Of a DNA stretch of 64,000 bases, positions 17,201 through 24,840 are shown in pieces. How positions within the stretch are numbered: position 1 is the stretch's first letter; the number at the start of each line of letters is the position of its first letter. The stretch spans positions 2,914,001-2,978,000 of the forward strand of contig NZ_CP058988.1 of NCBI RefSeq assembly GCF_019278565.1, written 5' to 3'. The notes under the pieces were generated by a model, which saw nothing but the letters and a program-made list of their open reading frames with translations, did not search any database and had not been told where the DNA came from. The position numbers and the translations under genes are program-made. This stretch comes from Cellulophaga sp. HaHa_2_95. GTDB lineage: Bacteria; Bacteroidota; Bacteroidia; Flavobacteriales; Flavobacteriaceae.

Positions 17201-19266
17201 GATTCACCAAAGAAAATCAAGAATTAAGTTTAAGTAATACTATTGAAGGAATTGATAATAAACATTTTGGAATTACATTCAATAATTTCAAACTACAAAC
17301 GTTCTTAAGCCTTTTAAACCCCGACGAAGCTTTAGCTTCAGGGAACATAAATGGTAGTTTTGTCATTGAGAATCCGTTTGAAGCTAGTGGAATTATAGCT
17401 GATTTTAAAATTAATGAACTTAAAGCCCTTCAAAATCCGTTAGGAAATCTTAAACTCAAAGCTACATCAACCAGTAATGCTGCTTATGATTTTGATTTAT
17501 CGCTAAAAGATGGTGGTATAGATTTAGACCTTACTGGAGATTATACCGCAGCAAAGAGTGGCGCCCAACTTAACTTAGACCTAGAGCTAAACAAAGTATC
17601 TCTTAAAAACATTGAAGCATTTTCAAGGGGAGCTATTACCAATTCGGAGGGTTTTATTTCTGGTAGCGCCAAAGTACGCGGAACAACTACCAACCCGGAA
17701 TATGAAGGAGTTTTTAATTTTAAGGATGCCGCCTTTAATGTTGCCGAGCTAAATTCAGTTTTTAAAATCACCGATGAAAAGCTAAAAATAAATACTACAG
17801 GTTTGTATTTAGATAATTTTGAAATCAACGATTCTAAAGCCAATAGTTTTGTATTAAACGGTACTGTTCTGACAGATGATTTTACAAATCCATCATTTGA
17901 TCTGAGTTTAAAAGCAGATGCGTTTCAAGTTATAAACTCCACCAAGGAAGATAATGAATTATTTTATGGCCAAGCCAGTATGGATGCAGATGTGAAGATC
18001 AATGGATCTTTAAATCTTCCTGTTGTAACCGGCTCCCTTAAAGTTAGAAAAATTACTGATATAACGTATGTAGTACCAGAATCGCAATTAGATGTAGAAG
18101 AACGAGATGGTGTTGTTATTTTTGTCAATCAGGAAAATCCAGATGCCATTCTTACAAGAAATGACGAGGAAGAGACTTCTTCCTTGTTTAAAGGTTACAA
18201 AGTAAATACCGTTCTGGAAATTGCTGACGATGCCATCTTCAATGTCATTATTGATAAAAAAACAGGAGATAATCTTCAAGTTTCTGGTGATGCTGCTTTA
18301 AATTTTAGCATGGCCTCTAATGGTACTATGAGTTTATCGGGTAGGTACGAGTTAAAAGATGGTCATTACGAAACAAGCCTGTATAATTTAGTAAAACGAA
18401 AATTTGATATTAAACCCGGTAGTACCATTACTTGGTTAGGGAGCCCTACTGATGCAAAACTGGATGTTACTGCCATTTATAGTGTAGAAGCGTCAGCAAG
18501 CCCTTTAATGTCTAGCGTAACCTCTAGTGAAGACGCTAGTGTTACCGCAAAATACCAACAAGTACTTCCATTTATGGTGTATTTAAATGTAGATGGGCAA
18601 TTGCTAACACCAGAGATTTCTTTTAATTTAGACATGCCAGAAGATGCGCAAGGTTCGCTAAGTGGTGCTGTATACAGCCAAGTACAACAGCTTAACGACC
18701 AAGAATCTGAATTAAACAAACAAGTATTCTCGTTACTAACCTTAAATAGATTTTTCCCTACTGCAGGAAGTGACGGTAGTAGCGGTGGTACAGCTACCAT
18801 TGCACGTAACAATGTAAATAAGGTGCTTTCAGGACAACTAAACACCTTTTCTAATAAACTCCTAGGGAATACAGGTTTTGACCTAGATTTTGATTTGGAT
18901 AGTTTCACTGATTATCAAGGTGATAGTCCCCAAGATAGGACCCAATTAAATATCAACGCTCAGAAAAAACTTTTTGATAATAGACTAATTGTAACCGCAG
19001 GAAGTGCCGTAGATGTAGAAGGTAGCGCCCAAGCAGGACAAAGTGAGACGCCAATTATTGGTAATGTAAGCTTAGAATACTTACTGTCTGAAGACGGTAG
19101 ATACCGATTAAAGGGGTTTCGTAAAAATGAATATCAGAATGTAATTGACGGGCAGCTTATTGTTACAGGAGTCGCTTTAATCTTTAATAGAGAGTTTAAC
19201 AGTTTTAGTGAGCTATTCAATCCTTTGAAAAAAGATACGGAAGAAAAGAAAATTACAAAAGAATAA
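14296..19266 (+). CDS. TamB-like translocation and assembly module protein
   Basis: I place the start at the ATG at 14296 (MGKKQKGILKRILK), four codons after an in-frame TTG. The 1656-residue product has one N-terminal signal anchor (about residues 13-33), a very long run of beta strands typical of the AsmA/TamB bridge fold, and a C-terminal DUF490/TamB domain (about 1250-1640) with YELKDGHYETSLYNLVKRKFDIKPGSTITW. TamB-like proteins span the periplasm and carry phospholipid to, or assist protein insertion in, the outer membrane. The Omp85 partner is encoded 18 bases downstream, the usual Bacteroidota arrangement. The molecular role in this phylum is inferred from homology. Confidence 0.92.
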   Translation: MGKKQKGILKRILKVFAVLLLLFISIILFIRSQWGQDIIVTKVVNYVSKKTNTTVEIDRLFLTFSGNLYLEGLYLEDVKGDTLIYSKSLEANVPLSPLVFGSDMELKSLIWDGVKANISRGDKVENFNFNFLIDAFAATDTVTTTQESAPLAFTIGEVALSNFDVRYTDKFLGIESAIKLGKLQVDIDEMALETMKFKLENVVLYDTDITYKQTKTFPEAEDSTATQLPYIAVENFKLEQVTAHYKSIPDQLTSSVKIGQFNLDLETADLTNNIFIVNELKLNNSTISLQTENKKSTTPITEKTDTNSTKFAWPNYIVQVAKIDLNHNTINLKVGQPTPTSGEFNPSDIAISNLNFTTENLSYKEEQVKLSLKTFSFKEKSGFQLRNLAFNTSLNTTSTVVSDLELKTNGSTINGDASIKYNSIQELLEAPENSSIAVSFPEFILHLDDAYYFQPDLAQNEAIKKAASKPFTGNLIASGSLLTLAPSVKLNWGEHTQLSAKGELYNLMNPDALSFDFKTLKATSIKEDILSFISETDLGISIPKTIQLDAIAIGSTEHIKGNIALKIPEGTAKILGEFSAKNSMSFSGTLSLDNLRLDQLLKNNELGGISMTMDFKGSGNSLNSLNADLTTNFTQLDFKDYDFSNLNLSGKIVKGKGVINADFKDQNLNLEANAPIHLDSINSNLKLNLNLIGADLYALGITQENIKVGTKLNAQFSGNLTDFKLNTSVLETVAVYDNEQYHMDAIDLKAIINTNSSNVSIDSDFLTGKVNSNGSPEMVYSALQKQFEAYFTDSTAIDTTTNPIVLSMNLAFKPTPILTEVFLKDVDKLDTITMKANFDASSKKLNAVLFIPSASYNGSTIDSLSVLIEGDATDLNFKTALSALSSDPILIKKTVFEGTVKNNALLTEFTSFDDGTTLAHIATEVRFSKDTTKLHINPSGLIFNRKNWTIPENNTIAIGENILNFKNIRFTKENQELSLSNTIEGIDNKHFGITFNNFKLQTFLSLLNPDEALASGNINGSFVIENPFEASGIIADFKINELKALQNPLGNLKLKATSTSNAAYDFDLSLKDGGIDLDLTGDYTAAKSGAQLNLDLELNKVSLKNIEAFSRGAITNSEGFISGSAKVRGTTTNPEYEGVFNFKDAAFNVAELNSVFKITDEKLKINTTGLYLDNFEINDSKANSFVLNGTVLTDDFTNPSFDLSLKADAFQVINSTKEDNELFYGQASMDADVKINGSLNLPVVTGSLKVRKITDITYVVPESQLDVEERDGVVIFVNQENPDAILTRNDEEETSSLFKGYKVNTVLEIADDAIFNVIIDKKTGDNLQVSGDAALNFSMASNGTMSLSGRYELKDGHYETSLYNLVKRKFDIKPGSTITWLGSPTDAKLDVTAIYSVEASASPLMSSVTSSEDASVTAKYQQVLPFMVYLNVDGQLLTPEISFNLDMPEDAQGSLSGAVYSQVQQLNDQESELNKQVFSLLTLNRFFPTAGSDGSSGGTATIARNNVNKVLSGQLNTFSNKLLGNTGFDLDFDLDSFTDYQGDSPQDRTQLNINAQKKLFDNRLIVTAGSAVDVEGSAQAGQSETPIIGNVSLEYLLSEDGRYRLKGFRKNEYQNVIDGQLIVTGVALIFNREFNSFSELFNPLKKDTEEKKITKE

Positions 19267-19284
19267 ATAAAACCAATCATCCCA

Positions 19285-21600
19285 TTGAAAAAAAACGCAA
19301 GATATCGCTCCTTATTCATCCTAATACTCACCCTAGTAGTATACTCTTGTGGGGTTTCGAAATTTATACCAGAAGACGAAGTTTTATATGCAGGTTCAGA
19401 GATACAAATAGAAACAGAAGAGGATACTGTAAAAATTAATCAAGTAGCTGAAGAATTAAATACATTAATTCCTCAAGAACCTAATACCAAGATATTAGGA
19501 ATGCGACTTGGTTTATACTATCACTTTAAGGCTGAACAAGAAAAGCCAGGCTTCTTAAACAAATGGTTGAATAAAAAAATTGGTGAAGAACCTATTTATC
19601 TTTCTGATGTTGATCCGCAACGCGTAGAAAAATTAATTTTAAACAGATTAGATAATAGAGGATTTTTCAATAGTAGGGTCACTTCACAAATAGACAAAAC
19701 TCCCAAAACAGCTACTATTACTTATACAACAAAACTACCACGCCCTTATCGCCTAGAGAAATTTGACCTTCAAAAAGACTCGCTCCCTATTTATTCTGAA
19801 ATTCAAGATATTTTAGCCAATACTCCCATAAAATCTGGAAATAGATTTGATTTGGAGTTAATGAAATTTGAACGCGAACGTATCGATAATCAACTCAAGC
19901 AACGTGGTTATTATAATTTTAATGCCGATTTTCTAATTTTTGAAGCGGACACTAATAGTTATGACACCCCTAAATTTGATTTATTACTCCGCTTAAAAAA
20001 GAATACTCCTTCAAAGTCTATTATACCTTATACGATAGATTCAATGACCGTATTCCCAAAATATACAGTGGGCGATACTACGTCTGTAGCTTATAACAGT
20101 ATTGTGAATGGTATCAATTTTATTCAAGAAGAAGAATTTTTTAAGCCCAAGCAATTACAACCTTATATTCTCTTTGAAAAAGGACAAAAATATAACGCAA
20201 ATACAGCAAGGCTTACTAGCAATAGGCTGTCATCTATCGGTAGTTACAAATACGTAAATATTCAATTTAAGGAAAAGGATACCATAGCAGGCAGTGATGG
20301 TTCTGGAGCTCTAGATATGGATATATTTCTTTCTCCACTTACGAAAAGATCCGTACGTGCAGAACTCCAAGGGGTTACTAAGTCTAACGGATTTGCCGGA
20401 CCAGGAATATCTGTATCCTACAATAACAGAAACGTATTTGGGGCAGGAGAAACTTTGAGCATTACAGGTAGCTTTTCTTATGAAACACAACTATCCGGAG
20501 GAAGCAATACTGGCCTGAGTAGTATTTCTGGAGGATTAAAAACAGATCTAATTATACCGAGACTCGTACCTTTTTCTCCCAGCAGATTTAAGTATAACGT
20601 TCCGAAAACAAAGATTAGTTTAGGAGTTGATTTTCTGGATAGAAGTCAGCTATACACCCTTACCTCTTTCAACACATCTTATGGATATACTTGGAATGCG
20701 AATAAATACGTTTATCACGAACTAAACCCTATCAGTATTAATTACGTGAATTTAGCGAATACTACGGATGAATTTGATCAAATTCTAGATGACAATCCGT
20801 ATTTAAAAAGTAGTTTTGAACAACAGTTCATTGCGGGTCTTAATTATAAATTTACCTATAATGAATTGGTAGATGAAAATAAGTCTCATCCTATCTATTT
20901 TGCCACGAGTTTAGATATTGCGGGGAATGCTTTAAATCTTTTAAATGGAGGCAAGGAAACCGCTTTCGGTCTAGATTATGCACAGTACGCCAAAATGGAT
21001 GTGGATTTTCGCTATTATCTAAGGTGGAAAAATGAGCAAACGTTTATTACCAGATTGTATGCTGGTCTGGGTGTTCCGTATGGCAACTCCTCTACCCTTC
21101 CTTTCGTAAAACAATTTTTCTCAGGAGGCCCTTATAGCGTAAGAGCTTTTCAGATACGCTCTTTAGGCCCCGGTACTTTCGTCGCGGAAGATGATGATGA
21201 TTCTTCCTATTTTGATCAATCAGGAAATATACAACTAGAGGGAAATTTAGAATACCGCTTTCCTATCTTCTCTTATCTAAAAGGAGCCTTATTTGCGGAT
21301 GTTGGAAATGTATGGCTAACCTATGAACCTGAAATTTCTGAGGATGAGACCGACGAAGGGATTGCTTTAATTGAACGCTTAAAAACTCAGGGTAAATTTG
21401 ACAAAGACTGGATCAAAGAATTAGGCGCTGGTGTTGGTTTTGGATTACGGGTAGATATACAAAGCTTTGTTATAAGACTAGATCTAGCTTCGCCAATACG
21501 CGTGCCCTACTTACCAGAAGGAGAGCGCAGCAGAATCCCCTTTTTTGATGGAGGTGATGATAACCTAATGTTTAATTTTGCGATTGGATACCCTTTTTAA
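19285..21600 (+). CDS. TamA-like Omp85 outer-membrane protein (lipoprotein)
   Basis: A 771-residue BamA/TamA-family protein starting at a TTG at 19285. A lipobox ends at Cys22 (LVVYSC), which is common in Bacteroidota TamL proteins. POTRA-like domains fill about residues 40-340, and the C-terminal half is the surface-antigen 16-strand barrel, with the conserved motif FFSGGPYSVRAF near 616-627 (the V/I-R-G/A-F loop of Omp85 proteins). It pairs with the TamB-like gene 18 bases upstream. The likely job is outer-membrane assembly or lipid traffic. The lipid anchor and the partner mark it as TamL rather than BamA. Confidence 0.92.
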   Translation: MKKNARYRSLFILILTLVVYSCGVSKFIPEDEVLYAGSEIQIETEEDTVKINQVAEELNTLIPQEPNTKILGMRLGLYYHFKAEQEKPGFLNKWLNKKIGEEPIYLSDVDPQRVEKLILNRLDNRGFFNSRVTSQIDKTPKTATITYTTKLPRPYRLEKFDLQKDSLPIYSEIQDILANTPIKSGNRFDLELMKFERERIDNQLKQRGYYNFNADFLIFEADTNSYDTPKFDLLLRLKKNTPSKSIIPYTIDSMTVFPKYTVGDTTSVAYNSIVNGINFIQEEEFFKPKQLQPYILFEKGQKYNANTARLTSNRLSSIGSYKYVNIQFKEKDTIAGSDGSGALDMDIFLSPLTKRSVRAELQGVTKSNGFAGPGISVSYNNRNVFGAGETLSITGSFSYETQLSGGSNTGLSSISGGLKTDLIIPRLVPFSPSRFKYNVPKTKISLGVDFLDRSQLYTLTSFNTSYGYTWNANKYVYHELNPISINYVNLANTTDEFDQILDDNPYLKSSFEQQFIAGLNYKFTYNELVDENKSHPIYFATSLDIAGNALNLLNGGKETAFGLDYAQYAKMDVDFRYYLRWKNEQTFITRLYAGLGVPYGNSSTLPFVKQFFSGGPYSVRAFQIRSLGPGTFVAEDDDDSSYFDQSGNIQLEGNLEYRFPIFSYLKGALFADVGNVWLTYEPEISEDETDEGIALIERLKTQGKFDKDWIKELGAGVGFGLRVDIQSFVIRLDLASPIRVPYLPEGERSRIPFFDGGDDNLMFNFAIGYPF

Positions 21601-21626
21601 GAACTCTTACGAAACACGTGTTACCT

Positions 21627-22118
21627 ATGAAACCTTTACCTGTCTATACTTTTGAAACCAACAAAATTACGTCACAATGGTCTGTAATAGATGATGCAGT
21701 GATGGGAGGAAAATCTTCTGGATCATTTTTCATCAATGAAAATGGTAAAGGAGTTTTTGAGGGAAATGTGTCTTTAGAAAACAATGGAGGTTTTTCTTCT
21801 CTACGGTATCAGTTTGCTACCATTGAAACATCCTCCTACACTAAACTAAAAATAGTTTTAAAAGGAGATGGGAAAAGGTATAAATTTAGAGTAAAGGCAA
21901 AACAAACGGACAAACATTCTTATACGACTTATTTCAACACTTCTGGAGTATGGGAGACTATAGAAATAGCTTTAGATAAGCTAACTCCCGCCTTTAGAGG
22001 AACTCCCTTAAACCTACCCAACTATGATCAGCAAAGCATAGAAGAGTTGGCCTTTCTAATAGGGAATAAAAAAGAAGAGCACTTTATTTTAGAAATTGAC
22101 CGCATAGAATTAATTTAA
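21627..22118 (+). CDS. CIA30-family protein
   Basis: I prefer the ATG at 21627 (MKPLPVYTFE) to an in-frame GTG nine bases upstream. The 163-residue product has the CIA30 (NADH:ubiquinone oxidoreductase intermediate-associated protein 30) jelly-roll fold: WSVIDDAVMGGKSSG near residue 17, FEGNVSLENNGGFSSLR near 41 and a C-terminal FLIGNKKEEHFILEIDRI. In mitochondria CIA30 helps complex I assembly; bacterial members are uncharacterised and may bind carbohydrate-like ligands. No signal peptide is seen. It is 26 bases after the TamA-like gene and might be read through. Confidence 0.85.
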   Translation: MKPLPVYTFETNKITSQWSVIDDAVMGGKSSGSFFINENGKGVFEGNVSLENNGGFSSLRYQFATIETSSYTKLKIVLKGDGKRYKFRVKAKQTDKHSYTTYFNTSGVWETIEIALDKLTPAFRGTPLNLPNYDQQSIEELAFLIGNKKEEHFILEIDRIELI

Positions 22119-22168
22119 AATCAAACAAGGGTTATTAATTTAGAAACCTCCCAGAAGCCACAAGAATT

Positions 22169-22696
22169 TTATTTTATATGCTTTGTTATTTTTGAGCTTA
22201 AAGGCTTTGTAATAGAATAATAGTAATCTGTAAATTGCCCTGCGTCATCTACTAAGTACTTTTGAAAATTCCATCTTACACTAGAGTTCTTTTTTCCATT
22301 TAATGATTTAGAAGTAAGCCAAGCATACAATGGATGTTGTTTAGCACCTTTTACTTCTATTTTTTCCGTAAGTAAAAACTTGACACCAAATTTTAAGCTA
22401 CAGAATTCTTCAATTTCCGAGGTTTCACCGGGTTCTTGACCTCCAAATTGGTTGCAAGGAGAGCCCATGACAACTAAGTTATCTTTATAGGTATCACTAA
22501 GACTTTGTAATTCTTTGTATTGTTTTGTAAATCCGCATTCAGACGCCACATTCACAAAAAGTAATTTCTTTCCCTTAAAATCTTCCAAAGAAATTGGAAC
22601 TCCGTTCAAATCATTAATAGGAATATCATAAATAGAATGATTTTTAAGCATATTATCTTTTGCTGGAGCAATTTTAGCTTTAGTCGTTAACTTCAT
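22169..22696 (-). CDS. Glutathione peroxidase-family thiol peroxidase
   Basis: A 175-residue peroxidase of the GPx family, cysteine type. The peroxidatic cysteine is in VNVASECGFT (about residues 49-58), the second family motif is GSPCNQFGGQEPG, and the catalytic Trp/Asn pair lies in VRWNFQKYLVD near 142. In bacteria lacking glutathione these enzymes use thioredoxin and reduce hydroperoxides. The first 15 residues are extra compared with most homologues, so translation may begin at the internal Met (MLKNHSIYDIPI, start 22651). It is transcribed away from the FAD oxidoreductase gene. Confidence 0.92.
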   Translation of the reverse strand: MKLTTKAKIAPAKDNMLKNHSIYDIPINDLNGVPISLEDFKGKKLLFVNVASECGFTKQYKELQSLSDTYKDNLVVMGSPCNQFGGQEPGETSEIEEFCSLKFGVKFLLTEKIEVKGAKQHPLYAWLTSKSLNGKKNSSVRWNFQKYLVDDAGQFTDYYYSITKPLSSKITKHIK

Positions 22697-22795
22697 AATT
22701 CAATATTAAAATGGCCGCACTTGGTACAACTTTACAGCACCAAAATACTATGAGATAGAAAATCACTATATCCTTAAAAATTAAAAAGCACAAAG

Positions 22796-22838
22796 TGATA
22801 AAATGATTCGTAAAGCCGTTTCAAAAATACTAATTTTG
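22796..22838 (+). promoter_or_regulatory. Promoter of the FAD oxidoreductase gene
   Basis: TAATTTTG at 22831-22838 is a perfect TAnnTTTG -7 element, 38 bases before the ATG at 22876. No -33 TTG fits. A TGATAAAA half-site starts at 22796, in register with the operators of the nap-type promoters, but the other half (TGAT in direct orientation) does not match ATCA. The operator part is therefore doubtful. Confidence 0.4.
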
Positions 22839-22875
22839 TTTATTATTACTTTTAAATAATTAAACAAAATTTAAC

Positions 22876-24126
22876 ATGAAACAACAGGGACCAAAAATAC
22901 ATATTATCGGTGCCGGCATAAGCGGTTTAATTGCGGCGCAGGTTCTTGAAGAAGCTGGCTTCTCCCCTGTTGTATTAGAAGCTACAGACACTATTGGCGG
23001 AAGAGTAAAAACAGAACTATTCCAAGGACACCAGTTAGATCATGGTTTTCAGGTATTATTAACAGCTTATCCTGCAGCACAAAAATATTTAGATTACAAA
23101 GCTTTAGAATTACAGAAATTCCTACCTGGAGCTACGATTTTTAAGAATACAAGGCAGGTGAATATTGGAGACCCACTTCGTGAAATCTCGTTGCTTTTTT
23201 CTACATTATTTTCTGATATAGGGAGTTTCTCAGATAAACTTTTAATCTTAAAACTAAATAGTTTTTTGAAGAAAAAATCACTTACAGCTATATTTTCTAG
23301 TAAAGAACAAACTACTTTAGCATACTTGACCGATTTTGGCTTTTCTTCTAAAATGATTTCCAATTTCTTTAGTCCGTTTTTTAGTGGAATTTTCTTAGAA
23401 ACAAACCTAGCTACCTCTAGCAGAATGTTTGAGTTTGTCTATAAAATGTTTGGAGAAGGTCATGCTGCCTTGCCTAAAGCTGGGATCGGAGCGATTCCTA
23501 AGCAACTATCTAAGAAATTAAAAAATACATCCTTTAAATTCAATACAAAGGTTAAGATTGTAGCTGATACTGAAATAGAACTTAACGATGGTACAAGATT
23601 AGCAACTGATTTTACGATAGTTACCACAGAACCGAGTATATTAATTCCTAGACTAAAAAGTCAGGAAACGCAATGGAAGTCTTGTTATGCCTTGTATTTT
23701 GAATCGGATAAAAGACATATTCAAAAACCATTGATTGGTCTACTTCCTGAAAATAATACGCTAATTAATAACATTTTTTACCCTTCTAGTTTAGCTACTA
23801 CTGCTACTAAAGAGTTATTGTCTGTAACCGTCATAGATTCCCAGAATTTGTCTGAGGAAGCACTCATTGAAAACGTACAATTAGAATTAAAAGAATATTG
23901 TGGTATGGAATCCCTAAGCTTCCTGAAATTATACCATATCCCCAAAGCACTACCTAAATTAGATGATTTACGCTACGATATGCCTGCCTCTGAAACACGA
24001 TTAACTTCTGGAATTTTTCTAGCTGGAGACACCCAATTAAACGGCTCATTGAATGCTGCAATGTTATCGGGAGAAAGAGCTGCTTTAGGAGTTGTAGAAG
24101 CAATTTCAGGAACAATGTTATCCTAA
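22876..24126 (+). CDS. FAD-dependent oxidoreductase (amine oxidase/phytoene desaturase-like)
   Basis: A 416-residue flavoprotein with an N-terminal Rossmann FAD-binding site, IIGAGISGLIAAQVLEEAG at residues 10-28, followed by VVLEATDTIGGRVKTE. The C-terminal FAD contact IFLAGDTQLNGSLNAAMLSGE is near 380-400. The layout matches NAD(P)/FAD-dependent amine-oxidase-like enzymes, a group that includes phytoene desaturases and protoporphyrinogen oxidases. The substrate cannot be read from sequence. There are no carotenoid genes in the window to support a pigment role. It is probably monocistronic, with a terminator at 24215-24252. Confidence 0.85.
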   Translation: MKQQGPKIHIIGAGISGLIAAQVLEEAGFSPVVLEATDTIGGRVKTELFQGHQLDHGFQVLLTAYPAAQKYLDYKALELQKFLPGATIFKNTRQVNIGDPLREISLLFSTLFSDIGSFSDKLLILKLNSFLKKKSLTAIFSSKEQTTLAYLTDFGFSSKMISNFFSPFFSGIFLETNLATSSRMFEFVYKMFGEGHAALPKAGIGAIPKQLSKKLKNTSFKFNTKVKIVADTEIELNDGTRLATDFTIVTTEPSILIPRLKSQETQWKSCYALYFESDKRHIQKPLIGLLPENNTLINNIFYPSSLATTATKELLSVTVIDSQNLSEEALIENVQLELKEYCGMESLSFLKLYHIPKALPKLDDLRYDMPASETRLTSGIFLAGDTQLNGSLNAAMLSGERAALGVVEAISGTMLS

Positions 24127-24214
24127 GCAACAAAGTACCTTTCGAGACACTAAGATCTTAAAAAGAAGAAATATCTTTATTTTTTATCAATATAAGCATA
24201 GTTGCTTTAAATAG

Positions 24215-24252
24215 AATAATCCATCGATAGCATGGGCTACCAATGGATTATT
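24215..24252. terminator. Bidirectional hairpin terminator
   Basis: AATAATCCAT at 24215-24224 pairs with ATGGATTATT at 24243-24252 around an 18-base loop. It lies between the converging FAD oxidoreductase and 75-residue protein genes. Confidence 0.5.
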
Positions 24253-24273
24253 TATTTTGAAATTAATTTAATA

Positions 24274-24501
24274 TTATATTCCTGAATCAGGCTTTCCTTT
24301 CAACCTAATCTCAATTTTTTTCTTTTTTACGGTTAATCTTTTCATTACCTCCATTAAACTTGCGTCCTTTGTTTCTTTATAACGCTCATTAATTGCTAAA
24401 ATTAGTCGTTTTGCTTCTCTTGAAGCTACCACTCTATCACTCGTAGACATATGACTCATTTTGGCTTTTTCAAAGATTGTCGCTTCTTTTAAAATATCCA
24501 T
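24274..24501 (-). CDS. Small basic helical protein, unknown function
   Basis: A 75-residue, Lys/Arg-rich (about a quarter of residues) and probably all-helical protein, without signal peptide or membrane helix. The region SREAKRLILAINERYKETK is amphipathic, and the C-terminus VKKKKIEIRLKGKP is strongly basic. I do not recognise a family. Codon use and the presence of a terminator beyond its stop support a real gene. The 339 bases upstream separate it from the 598-residue gene on the same strand, whose own terminator-like hairpin at 24729-24755 argues against cotranscription. Confidence 0.6.
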   Translation of the reverse strand: MDILKEATIFEKAKMSHMSTSDRVVASREAKRLILAINERYKETKDASLMEVMKRLTVKKKKIEIRLKGKPDSGI

Positions 24502-24840
24502 AGTTATTTTTGTTTATTCTTAAATAAATATAATTAAACAAAAGGCAATATACAACAAAGAAATAACGATTATGATTTTTTTAAGATATAAAAATGTCCT
24601 GTCCCTCCTGAAAAAGAAGAATATTGATCAAAAAAATATTATTTTGAAAACCTAAAACATTTTTTTTACTATATGTAAAAATATAAAAGCTTCTCAAAAA
24701 AGACTGTCGTCCATTAAAGATAAACAAGGAAAAACCCTACATTCATAGGGGTTCAAAGAATTGGTGCTAATTTTAATTATTTAATTTCACTTGCGCTTTT
24801 TCCTCCTTATTTCCTTGTAAAATTGTAATCACTTTTGTGT
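24502..24840. other. Gene-free spacer (339 bases)
   Basis: Very AT-rich spacer between two minus-strand genes. I see no coding pattern. It holds the hairpin described at 24729-24755 and presumably the promoter of the 75-residue gene near its left end, but no good TAnnTTTG element is visible there. Confidence 0.5.
24729..24755 (-). terminator. Hairpin terminator after the 598-residue gene
   Basis: Read on the minus strand, AACCCCTA and TAGGGTT pair (one bulged C) around TGAATG, followed by a run of five T. It lies about 85 bases past the stop codon at 24841. Confidence 0.45.
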
